Below the pieces are notes generated by a model that was not told where the DNA came from, did not search any database, and worked only from the letters and a program-made list of their open reading frames with translations. The position numbers were made by a program, and so were the translations under genes. Positions 1 through 12,555 of a DNA stretch of 64,000 bases are shown here, piece after piece. Every line of letters begins with the position of its first letter. The stretch's first letter is position 1. The stretch comes from Gossypium raimondii (taxonomy: Eukaryota; Streptophyta; Magnoliopsida; Malvales; Malvaceae): contig NC_068575.1 of NCBI RefSeq assembly GCF_025698545.1, forward strand, positions 52,957,980 through 53,021,979, in the 5' to 3' direction.

Positions 1-1981
1 CGTTGCTTAAGATGGAATGCTCCAACGAGACGACGTGCAATTCAAGTCCTGTTTCTCTGGGTCCCACACTTGCTCACTCTATTTCTTGTTTATATTGGTC
101 CAACCCTCACCCAGGGTTTTTTCTCGTACTCTTTTCTTTGGGTACAAAATAATTACAGTTTACTCTTACATTTCAAGCGCCAGCCGAACCGAAAGAACAG
201 GAAAAATAAAGTCTAATTTTGGTTTTAGTCCCTTTATTATGTTAAAATTCTCTAAACTTTAAAAATTCAACTAGCATGTAAATTTATTATTAACTGAACA
301 TGATTGATTGGAACTACTAGTAACATTGTCAAAATAAAAGATTAAATTATACTAAATTAAAAATCCACTTCCCATAAATTATTTACCACCCTTCTTTCTG
401 GGTTCGCGTAATGAAGGCTTTAAGCTTTCATTCAGTTGGAACCAAAGGAAGTGAAGATGCACAACTTCATCAAAGTTATTCATATTTGTGCATGGCTTAC
501 GTAATGTGGTTTTCGCTTAAAGATAACCAGATTTGGAAAAAAAGAAGAAGATGAAAATTAAAAGCAAATATATGTACTTGGCGTCTAAATGACTCAAAGT
601 TTGATCCACCAAATTTGGTTTTGAGTGCATATATGCGCTTTTATCGTCTTCTTAATTAGCTCTTGTGGTGTTTTTGCATATTCTACCATATTAGAAATAT
701 ATGTATATAATGGGAAAGTTTTTTATTAGATTTCCATAAATGAACGAACAATGTAATTTTTTATAATATATCATAAAAATAAAAATTACTAATTTAGAAA
801 AAGAAAGTTATAATCTGAATTAACAAAAAAAAAAAAAATTGGACCTAAGAGTTTAGGGAATTTACAAAGTAATCCATTCCAAGCTTTAACTTCACTTTAA
901 AGTTTAAAAGGCTTTTACGGATTTGGGTGTAGCAATAGAAACAGGTTTGGTTTGCTAATGGAAACAAATGAATTTGTTCAAAATCAAAATCCTTTACATA
1001 TATATTTTAGGTAATAATATAACATATCATCATTAAATTAAATAAAAAACAAAAAATTATAAATAAATATTGATAATTTTATTTAAATATAATTAAAAAT
1101 TAATTGTAATTATTATAAATAAATTTAAGATACAAGTTTAGTGTTTTTAATTCATTTATAAATAATTATTTTCATAATTGCTTCCTAACATTTAATATAT
1201 TCCTATAATATGAAAAATACAAATCTAGCGCATTTTACCCTCTTAACGAGTTAATTCTGAAGAGCGTTAGAGAGAAGTCTTGTTGATTATTCTATACATC
1301 TACAAAAAATAAAATAGAAAAAGTGATTCAACTGTTCAAAGACTTCCAAGTCAACCCATAAGTAAGGCAACATGATGCGTAGTATTTTTAGGCTAAATCC
1401 ACGTGACATGTTAATATTTAATTTTAGACATAGTAATACGGTAAAAAATGTTATGCTTCAATCCACAGACATTTACTTTGTAGACACCCTTTTCATATTT
1501 CATTTATACTTGGATTAGGATAAAATAATGAATGAAATCTTTAATTAGCGTGAATATTATTGTTTTATTTTGAAACTAATAAAATTATATTTTTTATTTT
1601 TATTTCGAAGTAAATAAAATTATTTTCTTAAAATTTAGTATATATCAAAGAAATTCAATTTTAATATATCGCGTCGGATTAAAAGTTTAAAACCCATGAA
1701 ATTCAATTTATTTACTTTTCAAACCAAAAAAACAAAAAAAAAGAAATCATCAAAGGGATACTTTTGTCATATCAACTTTTCCCAATCCCTTTATTTATAT
1801 TTAATCTCCTTTTATTCTTACATCTCCCCCCCTTCCCCTCCCCTCGTCCCCGTTCCACTCTCATCACCTCTGCCTCAACACGTTGGGGACTCAGGCTCGC
1901 GGCGCTTCAGTGAATTCTTTTGAATTTCTCCTTTTTATTTGATCTTATAGTTTTTTGTTTAGTTTTTGAAGCCGAAGAGGG
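1..1981. other. Intergenic DNA and upstream region of the UXS gene
   Basis: No gene is supported here; the short open frames lack homology or codon structure that I recognise. Most of the stretch is AT-rich. A G-box core CACGTG lies at 1400-1405. A pyrimidine-rich segment at about 1820-1870, just upstream of the UXS start codon at 1982, looks like a plant 5' UTR. A loose TATA-like stretch sits at about 1790-1805. These regulatory readings are inferences from position and base composition only. Confidence 0.5.
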
Positions 1982-4900
1982 ATGGGATCGGAGCTCATAT
2001 ACAGAGGCCATGAGACTCAGCTTGCTTCAGATTCCTATTCACCTAAACCGGTTAAACCATGGGCCTCTGTCACGCGCGCGGTCCGGTACATGCTCCGGGA
2101 GCAGCGCCTCCTCTTTGTGCTCGTCGGCATTGCCATAGCTACTCTGGTCTTCACCGTCTTCCCGGCCTCGCGTGCTGCGCACGGCCCCCACCTCCACTCC
2201 ACCACCCCGCTCCTCGATTCTATCCCCTACTTCCCCATCGAGACCCAAAACAAGTTCTCCTATGCACACCGGCTCGGGTTCGGGTCGGGCAATCCAACCG
2301 GTAAGATTCCGTTGGGGCTGAAGCGGAAGGGGTTGAGAATCGTCGTAACGGGTGGAGCTGGGTTCGTGGGGTCGCACCTCGTGGACCGTCTGATAGCGAG
2401 AGGAGACAGCGTGATCGTGGTCGATAATTTCTTCACCGGAAGGAAGGAGAACGTCATGCACCATTTCGGGAACCCCAACTTCGAGCTTATACGCCACGAC
2501 GTCGTTGAACCTTTACTCTTGGAAGTTGACCAGATCTACCATCTCGCTTGTCCTGCTTCTCCAGTCCATTACAAATTTAACCCCGTCAAAACTATCATAT
2601 CCTTTTTATCATTTAATTTTAATCAATAATTTATTACTTTACAAAATCCTATATGTTTTTGCATTATTTGTTTATGGTTTATACTTGGTTTTTTTTCCCC
2701 TTAATTCGAATGTGTTTTTTACAAGACAAATGTGGTGGGAACACTAAACATGTTAGGGCTGGCAAAAAGAGTTGGTGCCAGGTTCTTATTAACCAGTACC
2801 AGTGAAGTATATGGAGATCCTCTACAACATCCTCAGAAAGAAACTTACTGGGGCAACGTTAATCCCATCGGTTAGTTTTTTATCCCTTTTTGACTGTAGT
2901 ACCATTAAATCTGCGGTCGGGTTGGAACTGAGAGTCGGGTTTACTATACACATTTGTTGTCTTATATTTTTGGGCACCGGCGCAAAAAATTTTTTTTAGA
3001 TCTTGTCGAACATTTCACGCGAAAGCCGTGATTCATGGTAGTATGCCCAACAAATTTTACTTTTTATCCTACCACACAATTACACGTTTTGCATATCTAA
3101 TATCACATCACTTTACACAAAAAATGTTTTTTTTTTTTGGGGGTTTTGGAACGGCGAGAAAAAAAAAGCAACTTTTTCTTTTTGGATCGGTGAGAAATGA
3201 AAACCGACAACATGGAAGTGGTGCTGAGGTTGTGACTGTAAATTTGGATTCTGAGTTTGGAGTTTAGTGTCAAATTAGATTTGTTTGGTGTTGTGTTTGT
3301 TGTTGTTTTGGCGTTTGTCTCTGCTTAAATTCTGGAAAAGCTTTTTTGAATTATTTGCATTTTAGAGTTTATTTTTTTGGAGCCCCACCAAATAAATATT
3401 TTTTGAATGTACGACGACAGGTGTCCGAAGCTGCTACGATGAGGGAAAGCGTACTGCCGAGACGTTGACAATGGACTATCACAGAGGGGCCGGAGTTGAG
3501 GTTAGTTAACCTACATTTTGCATTTATTAAGAGCAATTACTGTACTACTCCACAATTCGCAGATTAGATAATTTATTTTTTCCGACATAGCATCAAACTT
3601 TTAAATTACTAGTGGATTGCATGATCTCTATTATTGGAGTAATTCATAAAATTTGGTGTTCCAGGTTAGGATCGCCAGAATTTTCAATACTTATGGACCT
3701 CGTATGTGCATCGATGATGGTCGTGTTGTTAGCAACTTTGTTGCTCAGGTACTCTTTCGTTTTTCTAGAAAAGACATTGCTTGATTGGTCGAATCAAGAT
3801 GTTTATGTTGATAATTAAATAATGAATGCAGGCTTTAAGGAAGGAGCCTTTGACTGTGTATGGTGATGGGAAGCAGACAAGGAGTTTCCAATATGTTTCT
3901 GATCTGGTAATTGATGTTTAATTATTGTTTTGGTTGGAAATATTTTGCCTTCTTTATATATTATAATGTTGGTGGTATGGCACTAGTTTACTTTTTCATA
4001 TTAGTATTTATTTATTTAACCTATATGTTTCTTAGCTGGTATAAATCTGCAATCTCAAGTGAAAAACTGGAAAACTAGGCCCTGCACATGGTTTCAAAAG
4101 TACATGTTGACATTGCATGGTAAAAAAAAGGAGAGTTTAAGATAAGATATTTGAGGATGGGAAATGTTACCTTGCTCCTGAATTTTTCGTTTAGGGAGTG
4201 TAAAAACCATTTGAGGAAAACATACACCATGTGACTTGTACCAAATTCAAGTCCCTTGTGGACCAGCAAATTTTATTTGTTCCACAGTTTGGTTTGAAGC
4301 ATGCTTCATTGTCTTTTCATTTTCAATGGAACTTTTAGTTCTTTTGAGCCTATATTGAACGAATCGTACTTGCAAGAAATGTTGGTATCGCCCTGCTTCC
4401 TTTAACGGCATCTTGAGTGACAATATTGAGAATTTTTTATTTTCTTTACTGCATTATTTTATATGTTTGGTCAGCAGTTTAGAATAACTTTGGTATTGGA
4501 ACTTTGCATCTTGGGTGTACTATGTTATCTTATTTGGGGTAGGCTTTTTCCTCGTGTAGCTGTATCTGTGGGCCTGGGGGTGTATGCTCAAATTTTTTTT
4601 TGTCTAATATCAACACTGTCCTCCCTCTGGGGTATATGTTGTAGATCTGAACTGTTCTCTGCTGTGGGTCCGGCATTATTTGGTTAAAATTGGGACCAAA
4701 ATGGTTAATTTACTTCGGCTTGAAAGCTAGACCAGAACTTGTTTTGTACTTATGGCCACATGCTTTTGTACTTGTTTTGGATCCTTGAAATTTCATGTCT
4801 GAAAAAATAATTTGGGTTGAAACAGGTGGAAGGTCTCATGCGTTTAATGGAAGGAGAACATGTTGGACCTTTTAATCTTGGAAACCCGGGCGAATTCACC

Positions 4901-5317
4901 ATGCTTGAGCTTGCTGAGGTAAGAACTATATTCACTACATTCTGTGGAAGCTTGGAAAAACTAATAACAAATGTGTTGCTGATAAAGACGATGGTCGGAT
5001 ATTTAGTTACGAGCTTCAATGTGGCATGAAATGAATACTGTGTTATACAGTACTGAGAATTCTCCATGTGTATTACATTATAGGTGGTACAAGAAACAAT
5101 AGACCCAAATGCGAAGATAGAGTTCAGGCCGAACACAGAAGATGACCCACACAAGAGGAAGCCTGATATCTCAAGAGCCAAAGAGTTACTTGGTTGGCAA
5201 CCCAAGGTCTCCCTCCGAAAGGGTCTCCCTCTAATGGTTTCGGACTTCCGACAACGTATCTTTGGTGATCACAAGGTCGGCAGCACCACCACCACCACCA
5301 ACGACTCGTCATCTTAA
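1982..5317 (+). CDS. UXS4: UDP-glucuronic acid decarboxylase, membrane-anchored type (UDP-xylose synthase)
   Basis: Exons 1982-2596, 2723-2870, 3421-3500, 3665-3748, 3832-3906, 4826-4918 and 5084-5317 join in phase into 442 codons, the usual length of the family. The enzyme converts UDP-glucuronate to UDP-xylose, using tightly bound NAD, to feed xylan and other wall polymers. The protein has a short cytosolic N-terminus, one membrane anchor at about residues 43-61 ([18 protein letters not shown]), then a lumenal SDR domain. The NAD-binding GGAGFVG is at 124-130, the Ser/Thr region TSTSEVYG is near 229, and the catalytic YDEGK is at 260-264. This suggests a type II Golgi protein. The start codon precedes the conserved [11 protein letters not shown]-type N-terminus. 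The tail is rich in Thr and Ser. Intron 1 starts AT and ends AC (U12 type); all the others are GT-AG. Family assignment is very secure; the UXS4 rather than UXS2 label rests on remembered gene order. Confidence 0.95.
2597..2722 (+). other. AT-AC (U12-type) intron 1 of the UXS gene
   Basis: The coding sequence reads Lys-Thr-Ile up to 2596 and resumes with Lys-Thr-Asn-Val-Val at 2723, the order expected in the family. The intervening 126 nt begin ATATCCTTTTT, which fits the U12 5' splice site, and end AC. CCCCTTAAT at 2697-2705 fits the U12 branch-site core, with its presumed branch A at 2704, 18 nt before the 3' end. No GT-AG alternative restores the conserved protein. Intron retention would stop translation within the intron. 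Confidence 0.9.
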
Positions 5318-7487
5318 GATGGCCTATATACTCTTCTCAGAGACACAGCGATAAAAAGATATAATGGTTAAGAGGAAAAGAGCTTCTCCTAGTCTTTTCC
5401 CTATTGAAACAATTATTATTATAGTGTATCTTTATGATAGATGTGGGATGGAGTTTTTTATTTTATATTTTTGACATTTATTTGCTTGCCATCTTTGTAG
5501 CTTCAATGTTTCTGGTCCCTTTTTAAGAGTTTTAGTTTTACAGTGAGCTTTCCGGATCTAAAAAGGTTGATATTTTCCCCCCATTTTAGTGCTAGTGCAA
5601 GGTGCTTGCTTATGTTTAGAATCTGCCGGAAGAAGATGAATATGGAAGATGATTTGCCTGACAATATTTTAGGTCTAATCCTTTCCCAATAAATAATAAA
5701 TCTCCCGGACATCGACTCTGGCTTTTGTGACTCCTTGCACACGAGTTTATGTGGATCTAAGCAAGTGCTTCTCTTGGGCTAATGCTAGAGTTAACAAAGT
5801 ACTTCTCTTTTCACAATAAATTGCCCTAAGATCCTTTCGCTTTGCTTCAAATATATTAAAGTTAGTCGCAAGAGAGAAAATTTTAAGGCACTAAATAAAG
5901 CAGAAGCAAAATTCAAAATACAATAAAGAACAAATAAATAGAAAAGTCACAAGAAAATTGAGCACGATCTTAAATATATTCAATAACTTTGAATGAAATA
6001 AGGAAATGTTTCTATTTATAGTTGAGTTTCCTTAGATCCAATAGTACAATTTAAATTATAATAATAATCGAGATCAAAACTTATCTACAAGATAAGAGTT
6101 TAAAAGATTTAAATTTTATATAATCTTATCCTTTAGGATTTACAAATATTCACCATGATAACTCTAGTTTTATTAAAGTATGTCACTGGGCCACCAATAA
6201 GTCTCTATAAGACATTTTGTATGCATTCGATATGGACTTTTATTTGCAGTTTGTGACACAAGATTAAATTTGGATCTACAACTAGTAGTTTTAACCTTCT
6301 CTTTTCACCCTAAAATTGTCCCAAAAAAAATTCATGAATTAAGGGCTGCTTTAGTAGCGGTTTGGAAATGTGAATTGGAAAGATGTTTTTGAAAGGTAAA
6401 ATTTTATTATGGGACTTTTTATTTTGTGTAAATTGTGAATTTAATATTTTTATTTTTATTTGATCAATTATAGTATTGGCATTTTCAATTTTGAATTTTT
6501 GAATTATGTGCAAAGTTATAGATTTAATCCATGCTTACTAATTGGATCATTCTTAGTGTCTATATTTTTGAATTTCAAAATTTTAGTTTTCATGTCGTTA
6601 AACTTATTAATTGATTTTTGTGAGTAATATGTGAAAATAATAGATATAGCATTACACGCATGATAATATATCAAGTTTTAAAAATAACAAAACTTAACTT
6701 CATGGATTTAATAGTTATCATTTGGTTAGGACTAAAATTTTCAAATTCTAAAATTATAAGGACTGAAAATGACCAAATTAAAGTACATGTATTAAATTCA
6801 CAACTTACATAAAATACAAGGTCTAATAGTAGAATTTGACTTTTTGAAAAGTGCTATAAACTAGTGTTATTTAACATTTCAAGCTCTTAGGATTGTTATA
6901 AAAGAAATATTGTGAAATTTTAGGATTAATTCATTTTAGGTATGATGTTGTAAAGGGATGAGTATTAAAATTATACATAAATTTTGGTTCAATGTGCAAT
7001 ACTATACAAGAATTTTGATTATGTATAATTTTATGCATAAAATTTTCTTTGATCCAATTCTTGCAAACCAATAGCAACATTTCAACTTAGCACCATTTTA
7101 TGCTTATATACTATATACACAAACAATTATATTAATTCAATATAAAAATAAATAGATTTATTTATTTAAATGTGTACAATTGAATCAAAATTAAAGTTTA
7201 ATGTATATATTTAAACCACACAACCAAAGTTTCATGGCAAAATTACACATTGAAACAAAATTAACGTGTGTTGTAAATAATAAATAAATTAATTTAAATG
7301 ATATCCGAATTCATTAATGTTATAATTTTATATTGGAATTGTCCCAAAGAAACCGAATTAATTATAATTTAAAATTTAAATCATATATAGCAAACAACTT
7401 TCTTTCTTTTTTTTATTCCTTTAATTCCCCCTTTCAAATATTTTGCAATATTCAGAGACAACGTTTAGTTAACTTGATACGATCAGC
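5318..7487. other. Intergenic DNA between the UXS and hydrolase genes
   Basis: The two genes converge here, so the stretch holds two 3' flanks and AT-rich spacer. An inverted-repeat element at about 6384-6856 is listed separately. No convincing coding sequence was seen. Confidence 0.6.
6384..6856. mobile_element. Inverted-repeat (MITE-like) element
   Basis: The left arm (for example 'gtaaattgtgaatttaata' near 6426) reads almost the same as the reverse complement of the right arm near 6783-6815 ('gtaagttgtgaatttaata'). The similarity continues inward for well over 100 bases, so the element is close to one long imperfect palindrome of about 470 bp. No protein is encoded. Text from it recurs in degraded form near 12580-12900. 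The class is unassigned; ends and target duplication were not fixed precisely. Confidence 0.55.
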
Positions 7488-10278
7488 CTACATTGCCGAG
7501 TGAGGCCGTGCGCGTGGTCCCTTCAAACCACACAAATATCTCCCGTTTGCTTGTGTTCCGCCACTGGCTGTTGCCATCGAAATCACTATATTATCACTGC
7601 ATTCTTCCGAACCTTGATCGAAAGGACCCAGACTTTGGTCTAAAGTTACAGCATTGCAGCGCTTGTCAAGCCAACCTATGATATCCGCGAACACCATTTC
7701 CACGTTCTCATCGGGCTCTCCGGCTGTCAAGCCATGCCACATCCCCGGATATAATTTTATGGTTTTGTCAGTGCTTCTCGCTTTCTCGTACAGTGCCTTG
7801 CTTACTTCAGGGTCTGTCACTGTATCTGCTTCCCCATGCAACACAAAGAAGGGGAGTCTCACCTGCCAACCAACCATTAGTAACATGGATCTTTCATAAT
7901 TCAGGCACATAATCGCGGGGGTTGAAGATTTTAACCTCATTCAAACCATTTTCAATGCTCATGCTGGTTCTGAGCACTTCCAACGCTGTTTTCAGTCTAG
8001 GTTTGTCTTGGTATATCAGCTTATTGTTCCTTACCTGCACCAGTATACCATACATATAAATGAACTCAAGAGGACAACTCCAAGGCTTAACAACAAAAAA
8101 ACTTGAGTATACACTCTCACCGCTTCACGTTTAACAGGGTCTTTGAATGCTGAGTCAATTACATCTTTTGAGGGTACTATCTTCCATCTAGGTATAACTT
8201 GTTCCATTTTAGTCAATATATTTATCACCACCGGATGTGGCTTCAGTTTCTCTGATATCTATCAAGAAATTTTTCCAAGTACGATTAGAACTGCTGAAAA
8301 ACAAACAAAATATCATGATTCTTAATAAGGTTAATAGTAGCTGCTACCTTGCACATGGGTGCAACAAGAACAGCACCATTCCAAAAGGAAGGGTCCTTTC
8401 TATGAAGCAGTAGGGCCACTGCACCTCCCATTGACTCTCCATATAAAAATCTGCTCTTTCCCCTGTATTCTTCCTGAGCTGGAAAACCATGGCGGCAGAT
8501 CTTTGGTGTTGAATGAAATTGATTAAGGATTAATTTGGTGGTGGGAAATAGTACATACCACAGATAGATTTGAAAAATTCGCTGCAGTCATTAACAATGT
8601 TATCGAACTTTTTAATATAACATCGATCACCCTTGGACTTGCCATGTCCTTCGTAATCAATCCCAAACACCGCATATCCAGCATTGGCTAGCCTGGTTCC
8701 ACATTCTGTACTTAAAATTCATTCAATCAACCCCACCACTCCAAATTGGAAAATATAATACAACATTTACTAATAACTTCAATGCATTCAATCAAATTAT
8801 GGCTACGCTGATTCCTTTCCTACCCAACTAATGGAATCAAGCAATAAAGCAAACATAATTTACTTGAGCTTGCACTAAATTTTGAGCAGCTAAAACATTT
8901 TAAAACTACAAAATTATCCCCAATAATCTTTTTTCAATTCAAGTAACATCATACACTCCACCACTTAACCCAATATATTTTAATATAAAGTGTTATATAT
9001 AATTCGGAAAAATATGATTATTTGTCACATTTCATTAAACAATAAGTCTTCGATGTGATAGATGATCATTTGGAACTTTCACAAGTCATCAATATTTAAA
9101 GAAAACTGTAGTCATCATGCACTAATAAATAACATCATTTTTGTTAAAGTCCCTATATTCTAAGATTTATTTATTTATTTATTAAATTTAAGATCATCAC
9201 AATATCATTTTCTTATTTTAAAAATATATAATATTCAAAATTGACCTAAATTTAAAAATCTAAAAATAAAAATAAAATAAAATACAGAGACATGAAGCAT
9301 AAAAAAAGTTAATAATATTTTAACCTATATTTATTAAAAACTGGGCTGCTTTGTTATTATAATATGAAGAGGATAAAATGATGGGTTTATTAGGCTTTGG
9401 GTAATTAAAAGAAAATCCTTGAGAATATGATACGATAAAAAAGGGTTTTGTGACAGTGCTTTAGGTTAGAGATAGAGCTAGAATGGTGACAAAGGAAGAT
9501 GAGTGGCAGACCATACGTAATGGCCAGCTTATCCCTTTTGTCTCATTAAACCCAATAATTCCTAAACTCAAATATTAATAATATATATAACTGATGAAAT
9601 CATCTCTCTTTCTTATTTTGCGTGCAAGGATATAATATTGGAGGACCTGAGTAAACATCCAACCTGGTTTGGTTTTAAGTTCTCATCTCCATCAAACTAT
9701 GGAACTTAAGTTCAAATCCAAGGGGAACTTAATCCCTAACCAATTTGATGCTAGCAAGTTGGCATTTTCGACATTATTTTTATTACCTTTCATGAATCCA
9801 CTGCACTCCATGCCATAACCTGCAACTCACATATATAAAAATCATATCTATTTATAAATCTTTAATATAGAATATAAAATTAAAAGGGGAGCATCCAACC
9901 CGATTCTGAAAATTTCAATGAAAAAACTGATTTACCCGCATTGAAACTCAGTTTTCAAAGACGAAGTCGCCCCTGTAGAGTTTGAGCGGGTTGGAAGCTG
10001 TTGGTTTCCATCCCCTAGTAATTGAAAAAGAGAGAGAGGGTACCATGGCAAAGGAAAACAAGAGCCTTTGTAGGAGAGAAAGGTAACCATCTGCAGGTGA
10101 AAAGCAAAGCTCCTCTTGAGTTCTTTATTTGCTCCTACATTCACCACATTCATAAACAGTTTAAATCAATCTGAACCTTCTTAACCAAAATATTTAGCAT
10201 TCATAAACTGCAAAATAAATAAACACGGATGAAGAAAAACCCTTTTACCTCCTTATATTCAACTGTCATATTGTTCAT
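7488..10278 (-). CDS. Monoacylglycerol lipase / caffeoylshikimate esterase-like alpha/beta hydrolase
   Basis: Eight exons on the minus strand (10249-10278, 10044-10134, 9787-9819, 8559-8705, 8348-8478, 8121-8258, 7936-8034, 7488-7862) join in phase into 347 codons. The product begins MNNMTVEYKE. It carries the oxyanion-hole motif HGYGME (40-45), the nucleophile elbow GESMGG (Ser116), the acid in HGEAD (Asp236) and the catalytic His in MWHG (His266), so the Ser-Asp-His triad is intact. The family hydrolyses monoacylglycerols or other small esters, and one branch acts in lignin synthesis; substrate cannot be read here. Exon 3 is only 33 nt. The C-terminal tail past the last hydrolase helix is about 50 residues and low in recognisable motifs. 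A second start at residue 4 is possible. As I recall, Arabidopsis has a homologue beside UXS4. Sure of family, not of substrate. Confidence 0.9.
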
Positions 10279-10430
10279 CAAAACAGGGGGAGAAAAAGAC
10301 GAAACGGAATATTACCACTCTTTCCTGTCTATCATTTTCTTCACAAAGATGTTTTTTTTTTTAAATAATTAACGTATCACTAATATATTAAAACATTGAG
10401 AACAACACAAACTCACAAAGAGAAGACACA

Positions 10431-10450
10431 GAAGAAGAAGAAGAAGAAGA
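10431..10450. repeat. GAA microsatellite upstream of the hydrolase gene
   Basis: About seven GAA units lie some 150 bp upstream of the hydrolase start codon. They are probably in its promoter or 5' UTR, reading as CTT repeats in the transcript sense. Confidence 0.85.
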
Positions 10451-11170
10451 GAGACGGGTGAACGGAGAAGTTAACAAGGAAGAAAGAACTGAGTTTGGAG
10501 AGGTACTGAATAAGACGTGCGTGTGTGTGTAGATATTAATAGGAGAAAGCAGAAGACAACAGGAAGGAGAGCAAGCACACGCAAAGATTATAAGAAAGAG
10601 GCGGAGAAGGAAAGGGACGCTGTGGGGGGTAGAGGCAACTATACTTATCTATTGTTGGTTTCGAGACTATATAAAGCTTCTTTTCTTTTCTTTTTCTGAT
10701 TAGGAAAGTTTTAAAAGAGAAAAAAAAAAGGTTGTGATATGGAAGAGATAGCTTTTGTGGATATTCAGTGTGAGCCCATATCAGACGGGTGGAGTGGAGC
10801 CGAGAGGAGGGAGGGTTATTCGCTTATGTCTAATTTCTAGCGAGTAGGGGTAACTAGTTCGCTCGCTCCCGCCCACCACAGCCACCGCCTCAGCTACCAT
10901 TTTCCTCTCTTGTTTTTCCCTATTTCCAATCTCTCACTAATCCCTATATAACTCTCACACAGCTTTTTCCTTTAGTTTTGCATGTATTTATGTTTTACAA
11001 CAAAAAAGAAACATTGTGAACTTGTGATGCATAAAATAAAATAAAAATTATAGATAACACATTATCATTTTAAAATAATAAATGATAAAAGGTTAAATTC
11101 TAACATTAAACCGTGTTGTCTTTGTATTTTACTCTGGTCATTTTCAATCTATGTATTTTTAAAATTTTTA

Positions 11171-12332
11171 AAAAGGTAAATTATACCAACAATCATTCAA
11201 TTTTGATTTCAATGGCAAAACAATCACTCAACTTTCAAAAAATAACAAATTCGTCATTAACATTATCGAAAAATGACAAATCAGTCATTCATTAACATTT
11301 TCTGTTATAGGTCTAACGGAACAGGTGACGTGACAGTCAGCTAGCTGACATGGCCAATTAACTTGCCACGCTGGACATTTTCCTATCATCCCTCTCACTC
11401 ACCACCATGAACAACAAAAAATGGAAAGAGAAAAGGGGGGCTTTTTCACCATTTTTCTTCATCCTTCACAGCTCTCTCACCACCACCCTCAACGTTGGTC
11501 ACCTCCACAAGCTCACTATCATTTAATCACCACACCAACATCACTCACCGTCACTCCATTGACAAGACCCCTAAACATTTTAGACCCATTAAATCTCAAC
11601 CAATAATAAAAATACCAAATAGCAAGCATCCAAAATCAAATCAGCAAAAAAAAAAAAAGAACAAGAAACCCAAATTGGCCTGCATCTAAAGAGAGAATTT
11701 AAAAAAACTAAAGAAGAAAGAGAATCAAAAGAGAAGAAACCCACGCCCATTTTGGGTTTTACAGGTTGGAGAACTCAAGCCACCAATTAGATTATCCGAG
11801 CAGTCAAGAGTCATGGTTGGTCGAAGAAAAGCTGTGGTCAGAATATGGTGGTGATCCGACAATGGACATCGGAGATCTGTTGAAGCCTTGTTCGAAGCTT
11901 TGAGGTCTTAATATTGGGATTTTGAAGGCCTATTGGGAAACCTGGAGTGAGTTTTGAGAATATGAAAAGAGGAGTCATTTGGTGATGACGATTGATCAAA
12001 GGCCATGAACGGCGACAACTAGAGTTAAGAACAAAAAAAGAAAAGAATAAGAGAGGAGAATAAGAGAAGAAAAAAATGAATAGAGATTCAACGAAATCAC
12101 TTGGGGCATAAAGATTCAAAGAGACAACAGTGAACTAGGTGGTTGCTCCACCTTGGAGGAACAAAATGGCTATAGCTAAGGTATCGGAGCCGGTTAAATG
12201 CCGTGTCACTTTTTTGTTACCTTTGTCATGAAAAATGATTAGTAGAACTGATTTGTTATTTCTTAAAAGTTGAGTGACTATTTTGTCATTGAGATTAAAG
12301 TTGAGTGACTGTTGGCGTAATTTACCTTTTTT
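11171..12332. mobile_element. DNA element with terminal inverted repeats, about 1.16 kb
   Basis: The left end AAGGTAAATTATACCAAC continues through 'caatcactcaacttt'. It is matched in reverse complement at the right end (12268-12332, ending 'gtaatttacctttt'). The inverted arms are at least 60 bp with few mismatches. No transposase was found, so this looks non-autonomous, possibly Mutator-like. Partial relatives occur at about 60129 and 60296, and an internal segment recurs in reverse orientation near 61346. Confidence 0.65.
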
Positions 12333-12555
12333 AAAATTACAATCCTTGCCAAACCGTAACTATTTAATTCATTAAGTTAAGTTCTGTTATTTTCAAAATC
12401 TAATATGTCAAACATATTATCATATGTCATTTTTAATCCATGGAATTTTCAAAATTTTAAAATTACAATACTCACCAAACGATAACAATTAAATTTATTA
12501 AGTTAAGTTCATTATTTTCAAAATCTAATACATCAAACATATTATTATATGTGTA
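12333..12555. repeat. Tandem duplication, period about 126 bp
   Basis: The text around 'ttaagttaagttc' to 'catcaaacatattat' occurs twice, starting at 12333 and 12459, with the same order of words and scattered substitutions. It abuts the inverted-repeat element to its left. Confidence 0.65.

Noticed and set aside
2039-2497. 152-residue frame antisense to the UXS first exon
   Set aside because: A shadow of the GC-richer UXS exon; the sense strand has a clear conserved product.
7493-7899. Plus-strand frames over the hydrolase last exon
   Set aside because: Shadows of the minus-strand exon that carries the catalytic Asp and His.
10517-10699. Basic 60-residue frame upstream of the hydrolase
   Set aside because: Falls in purine-rich simple sequence upstream of the divergent gene; no homology recognised.
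11421-12119. Several 60-93 residue frames
   Set aside because: They lie inside the inverted-repeat element and look like chance translations of C/T- or A-rich sequence.
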